The notes under the pieces are model-generated. The model saw nothing but the letters and a program-made list of their open reading frames with translations, ran no database searches and was not told the origin of the DNA. A program made the position numbers and the translations under genes. From the NCBI GenBank assembly GCA_050330195.1, contig JBHJOB010000020.1, positions 1-64,000 of the forward strand: 64,000 nt of DNA, in the 5' to 3' direction. How positions within the stretch are numbered: position 1 is the first letter of the stretch; each line of letters starts with the position of its first letter. The DNA is from JAHQVI01 sp050330195. Its GTDB lineage: Bacteria > Pseudomonadota > Alphaproteobacteria > Rhizobiales > Rhodomicrobiaceae. Shown here piece by piece: positions 61,801-64,000 of the stretch.

Positions 61801-62005
61801 ACGCGCCCGGCCAGGAGGTCTGGATGACCATGACGCGGAAGGTGAAATCCGGGTCTTCTTTCTGGCCCATGCTGAACAGCGACATCGCGCCCGCGGCCAG
61901 TATCAGCACCACGAGGAACCGCGTCAGGCTGGCGTGGCCGATGGCCCAGCGTGACAGGTTGAAGCCGCGCCGCTCCGGCTCGGGCATCGGGAAATGCTTC
62001 GTCAT
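58835..62005 (-). CDS. RND family multidrug efflux permease (AcrB/MexF-like)
   Basis: A 1056-residue inner-membrane pump with twelve helices and two large periplasmic loops. LGLLVDDAMIAIEMM in helix 4 carries the proton-relay Asp-Asp pair. TSWPGASTQEMQDQVVDKIE is the usual start of the first porter domain, and GVIALAGMIMRNSVILVDQIQQDL in helix 10 region is also typical. It exports lipophilic compounds with the adaptor encoded upstream and an outer-membrane channel encoded elsewhere. The last 25 residues (QREPEQPVAPERQVAPAIP and MG) are duplicated at 57003-57069. It is the distal gene of the TetR-adaptor-pump operon; 33 bases separate it from the adaptor. Confidence 0.94.
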   Translation of the reverse strand: MTKHFPMPEPERRGFNLSRWAIGHASLTRFLVVLILAAGAMSLFSMGQKEDPDFTFRVMVIQTSWPGASTQEMQDQVVDKIERKVQETPHLDFVRSYARPGSAVIFANFKGEAFGREIADAFYQVRKKVGDIRHTLPQGVIGPFFNDEFGDTYITLHALTGNGFGYPELKTEARRIRDVLLQVGGVEKVDLIGTQDEKVYIEISSRTLAERNLSAQAIGSALAAQNTLEPAGRIESDERSVRIDVDGFVTTVEEIRELRLRIGNETIRLGDIATVRRGLVDPPVARTRYQGEDAVIIGIVMADGAKATDVGVAINKALADVQANLPIGLEMGQIADQPDVVRKYVGEFLVVLGEAVIIVLTVSFLSLGWRAGLVVALTIPLVLGATFLTMSLMGIDLQRISLGALIIALGLLVDDAMIAIEMMERKLQEGFDKLKAASYAYDHTAFPMLTGTLITVAGFIPVGFAASTAGEYVSSLFWVVGISLVLSWIAAVYFTPWIGYSLLKEHKPGAHAEGKKPKHEPFNGPFYRRLERVIDWCVMHRRVVIAMTLAAFVAGLGGFAFIPQQFFPASNRPEILVDLWLPEGTSFRQTEEQAKRVEADMIADSEIASVTTFIGEGAPRFYLPLDQQLRNPNFAQLLVMPKSLEARDPAIDRIRARLAETYPDIRYKVDRLFNGPPVGWPVQIRVTGPERDEVRRLAGEIAGTMRANPLVDNVHDDWLEPVPSFRLEIDQDRARAIGVSSQAVRQTLQAVLTGATIGEFREGEETIGVVLRDPAANETALSAVENAYVKTASGDAVPLTQVARMNVVLEPGIEWRRSRLPTITVRGTVPDHVQSPDVTKAIHAELAPMREALPVGYRVEMQGAVEESASSQASINAKMPVMLLAIILLLMIQLQHVGKMLIVLATGPLGLIGASAALLLFQAPFGFVAILGVIALAGMIMRNSVILVDQIQQDLDSGLPMREAIVSSTVRRFRPIVLTAAAAGLALIPLSTSLFWGPMAKAMMGGLVAGTILTLTFLPALYALSFGIVEKAKAGQREPEQPVAPERQVAPAIPMG
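58837..58903 (-). repeat. direct repeat, resident copy at RND permease 3' end
   Basis: This is the gene-embedded partner of 57003-57069: it covers the last 66 coding bases and part of the stop codon of the RND permease gene. Because the gene remains intact, the arrangement resembles integration into a gene 3' end with duplication of the end sequence. Confidence 0.8.
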
Positions 62006-62038
62006 GGCGAAATCTCCACCGGGTCGCGTTGGGGCGGT

Positions 62039-63238
62039 TTATGGATTGAGTTTGACCTGGGACTGGGGGGCGGATGCGGTCTGAACGACGCTATCGGGCA
62101 GGCGCACGAATTGGCCGTCGGTCAGGAACTGGACGCCGCCGGTGACGACGACTTCGCCCGGCTGAAGACCCGAGACGACTTTCACGGTTTCATCCGTGAC
62201 GCCGCCTGTTTCGACGAAGCGGGGGGAGACTTTGGAGCTTGTGCGGTCGGCAACGTAGACGGCCTTGCGTCCGCCGATTTGCGTGAGGGCAGGCAGGGGC
62301 AGGGCCACGTAGGGAGATTGTGAATTGAGGCTGAGCGTTGCCGTGGCGGTCATGCCAAGCCGCATGGCAGGGGGCGGATCGGTGATGACGACGCGGACGG
62401 CATAGGTGCGCGAGGCGGGGTCGGCCTGTCCGGCGATTTCGCTGATCTTGCCGGTTGCTTCGACATTTGCGTCGGCCCAGAGGCGCAATTGAGCCTGTTG
62501 CCCGATTTCAAGCTGCGTCACGTCCTGTTCCGGCACGCTCAGCGCAACTTCCATATCGCCGCTTTCCGCGACCGTCACGACCGGCGTTCCGGCGGCAACG
62601 ACCTGACCGGCTTCCGCCTGTACCGAGGTGATGATGCCATCCTGATTTGCTCTGAGCACGGCATAGCCAGTTGCATTCTCGGTCTGACGCGCCTGCGCCT
62701 CGGCCGCCTGTAGCGCCGCTTCCGCCGCATCGACCTCCAGCTTGCGCTGATCGACCACGGAGTTCGGAGTATAGCCTTTGGGCTGGAGTTTGGTGGCGCG
62801 ATCCAGTGCATCCGTCGCCACGGTCAGGCGGGTCTTGGCCGATTGCAAAGCTGCGCGGGCGCTGTTCTGGCTCAGCACGAGATCGGTATCGTCGAGCCGC
62901 GCGATGATCTGTCCGGTTTTGACGCGATCGCCGATATCCACCTTGCGTTCAGTGATCTTGCCGGCGATCCGGAAGCCGAGCGCGCTCTCCGTCCGCGCCT
63001 TGATGTTGCCGGAAAAGCTCTTGGTCTGTTCGCCAGTTTCCTGTGCAACGACGATGGCTTTCACCGGCCTGACGACCTTTTCCGCCGTCACCTCCTCCTG
63101 GCAGGCTGCGAGGGAAAGGGCAAGCAACGCCGATGCGGCGCCCTTGAAGAATGATGCTTGACGCAAAAACGCTGAAGATATTCGTTTTTCTTCATTCGTT
63201 GGACGCAAAAAGCCATCCTGGCCGGCATTTTCAAACAT
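62039..63238 (-). CDS. RND efflux periplasmic adaptor (membrane fusion protein), lipoprotein
   Basis: A 399-residue adaptor. After a basic N-terminus a signal sequence ends in lipobox LSLAAC (Cys at about residue 46), so it is probably lipid anchored. RIAGKITERKVDIGDRVKTGQIIARLD is the first half of the lipoyl domain, followed by a coiled-coil hairpin (about 110-180) and the second half TSVQAEAGQVVAAGTPVVTVAE, then beta-barrel and membrane-proximal domains. It links the pump at 58835-62005 to an outer-membrane channel. The first 25 residues look non-essential, and a start closer to MFENA (as given) or later is possible. It starts 16 bases after the TetR gene stop. Confidence 0.93.
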   Translation of the reverse strand: MFENAGQDGFLRPTNEEKRISSAFLRQASFFKGAASALLALSLAACQEEVTAEKVVRPVKAIVVAQETGEQTKSFSGNIKARTESALGFRIAGKITERKVDIGDRVKTGQIIARLDDTDLVLSQNSARAALQSAKTRLTVATDALDRATKLQPKGYTPNSVVDQRKLEVDAAEAALQAAEAQARQTENATGYAVLRANQDGIITSVQAEAGQVVAAGTPVVTVAESGDMEVALSVPEQDVTQLEIGQQAQLRLWADANVEATGKISEIAGQADPASRTYAVRVVITDPPPAMRLGMTATATLSLNSQSPYVALPLPALTQIGGRKAVYVADRTSSKVSPRFVETGGVTDETVKVVSGLQPGEVVVTGGVQFLTDGQFVRLPDSVVQTASAPQSQVKLNP

Positions 63239-63254
63239 GATCTCACTCTCGGAT

Positions 63255-63893
63255 CTAGACTCGGGCCTTCAGGGAATGAACAATCAAGGCCGCCATCTCG
63301 CTCGGCCTTGCACGATTTTCGTCTTCAAGCTTTTGCGCCACGATCACAGGGTGGCAGACGCAGATCAGGGAGGCATGGACGCATTTTGCCGCCCGGACAG
63401 GATCCTGCTCACGGAACTCGCCAGAGGCAATTCCCTCCCGGATAATACGCTCGATATGCAGACATACCCGATTGAGGTGCTCCTTCACCGCGTCCCAGTT
63501 TTGTTCCATGGCGACAACCACCAACTCATGAACCTTACGGTGGTCGAGCAGGTTTTCCAGCGTGTATTCGTGCATCTGCTCGATAAATTTTTCCAGACGC
63601 CGCGAAGCGGAGCCGCCGCTGTTGACGATTTCGAGAAGCCGGCTTTCACCCTCGCCCGTTATCTTGCGGCAGATACCCTCGACCAGCGCGGATTTGGAGG
63701 CAAAGAAGCGGTAGAGATTGGCGGGCGACATATTGCAGGCGTCGGCGATGTCGGCCATGGTGGTTTTGGCATAGCCGTAATGCCGAAACAGATTCTCCGC
63801 TTCGGTGAGTATCTTTTCCCGCATTTCAGTCTGGCTAGGCTGGGCGGTCGGAACCAATGAGCATCTCTCGCTATGATGAGTGAAGATTTTCAA
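63255..63893 (-). CDS. TetR/AcrR family repressor of the RND operon
   Basis: A 212-residue regulator with an N-terminal TetR helix-turn-helix (about 22-70: REKILTEAENLFRHYGYAKTTMADIADAC, then MSPANLYRFFASKSALVE) and an all-helical ligand domain. It is the first gene of the efflux operon and presumably represses it together with itself. A 32-bp inverted repeat (63876-63907) overlaps the given start, so translation may instead begin further in, for example at the TTG or ATG ahead of MREKIL near 63827-63855. HPVIVAQKLEDENRARPSEMA near the C-terminus is unremarkable. Inducer unknown. Confidence 0.9.
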   Translation of the reverse strand: MKIFTHHSERCSLVPTAQPSQTEMREKILTEAENLFRHYGYAKTTMADIADACNMSPANLYRFFASKSALVEGICRKITGEGESRLLEIVNSGGSASRRLEKFIEQMHEYTLENLLDHRKVHELVVVAMEQNWDAVKEHLNRVCLHIERIIREGIASGEFREQDPVRAAKCVHASLICVCHPVIVAQKLEDENRARPSEMAALIVHSLKARV

Positions 63894-63907
63894 TTTTCTT
63901 CAGTCAT
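63876..63907. promoter_or_regulatory. inverted repeat at the TetR gene start, probable operator
   Basis: Arms ATGAGTGAAGA (63876-63886) and TCTTCAGTCAT (63897-63907) are inverted repeats at 10 of 11 positions with a 10-base AT-rich spacer. Size and spacing fit a TetR-family operator overlapping the promoter or start of the efflux operon. Confidence 0.55.
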
Positions 63908-63969
63908 CATATGCGAGTCCCCTCGCGGACGCAAGAGGAATGCTCGGCGAAGCTCCAGGGGCGTGCCGG

Positions 63970-64000
63970 TCAGTAGTAGCGGAGTTCGGTCGCCTTGCCC
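63970..64000 (-). CDS. C-terminal end of a gene running off the window
   Basis: On the minus strand the last bases of the window read GKATELRYY followed by TGA at 63970-63972. The short fragment has normal codon use and ends about 75 bases before the TetR gene start, so it is plausibly the 3' end of an upstream gene on the same strand. The product cannot be identified from nine residues. Confidence 0.35.
   Translation of the reverse strand, partial: GKATELRYY

Overview
The window is about 60% G+C and looks like a chromosomal segment of an alphaproteobacterium, most likely of the order Hyphomicrobiales (Rhizobiales). Supporting signs are the ctaCDB-coxF-ctaGE-SURF1 cluster, the RegB/RegA pair, an ethylmalonyl-CoA mutase of the MeaA type, an IalB-family protein, a DUF6456 gene beside a stand-alone DnaA domain-IV protein, and plant-type glutamate-cysteine ligase. 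The genus cannot be fixed from sequence reading alone. No tRNA, rRNA or CRISPR array was found.

Layout. 1-283: decayed remnant of an IS21-type istB gene. 273-2935: two small membrane proteins and an MFS transporter. 3258-12603: a respiratory island with CtaG-like and HemJ/CopD-like membrane proteins, a divergent haem-copper oxidase (subunit II without CuA ligands; fused subunits I+III without the K-channel lysine), a membrane PQQ dehydrogenase and a type II NADH dehydrogenase. 12740-18008: an IclR regulator divergent from a sugar ABC importer and a FucU-like mutarotase. 18218-22316: a proline-rich repeat protein, a Ca/Na antiporter, a DUF1330 protein and a membrane-anchored M23 peptidase. 22395-29259 (minus strand): the canonical aa3 cytochrome c oxidase locus. 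29704-39478: IalB, gshA, murI, a DUF4212/sodium-solute symporter pair, a glycan-binding-domain protein and a VanX-like dipeptidase. 39552-46787: polA, sufE and small DNA-binding or regulatory proteins. 47062-51125: ecm, GlsB-type and other membrane proteins, YgjP. 51425-55915: SCO1, an ABC-2 exporter, RegB and RegA. 56034-58772: species-level unknowns, including a small cassette bounded by 67-bp direct repeats. 58835-63893: a TetR-RND efflux operon.

How the genes work together. Respiration dominates. The aa3 oxidase locus carries its own haem O synthase, two copper/assembly factors and SURF1; SCO1 and the redox-sensing RegB/RegA pair lie 22-27 kb away. The second oxidase lacks the features needed to take electrons from cytochrome c and sits directly beside two dehydrogenases whose families reduce quinone, so a short quinone-linked chain (substrate or NADH to quinone to this oxidase) is the most economical reading. 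It remains an inference because the recognised quinol-site residues of bo3 oxidases are not conserved either.

The most noteworthy observations are this divergent oxidase, the direct-repeat-bounded cassette at 57.0-58.9 kb with a frameshifted gene, a three-copy dispersed intergenic repeat, an EF-hand loop in a sodium-solute symporter, a DnaA domain-IV protein with an altered DNA-reading motif, and two strong operator-like palindromes (IclR and TetR).
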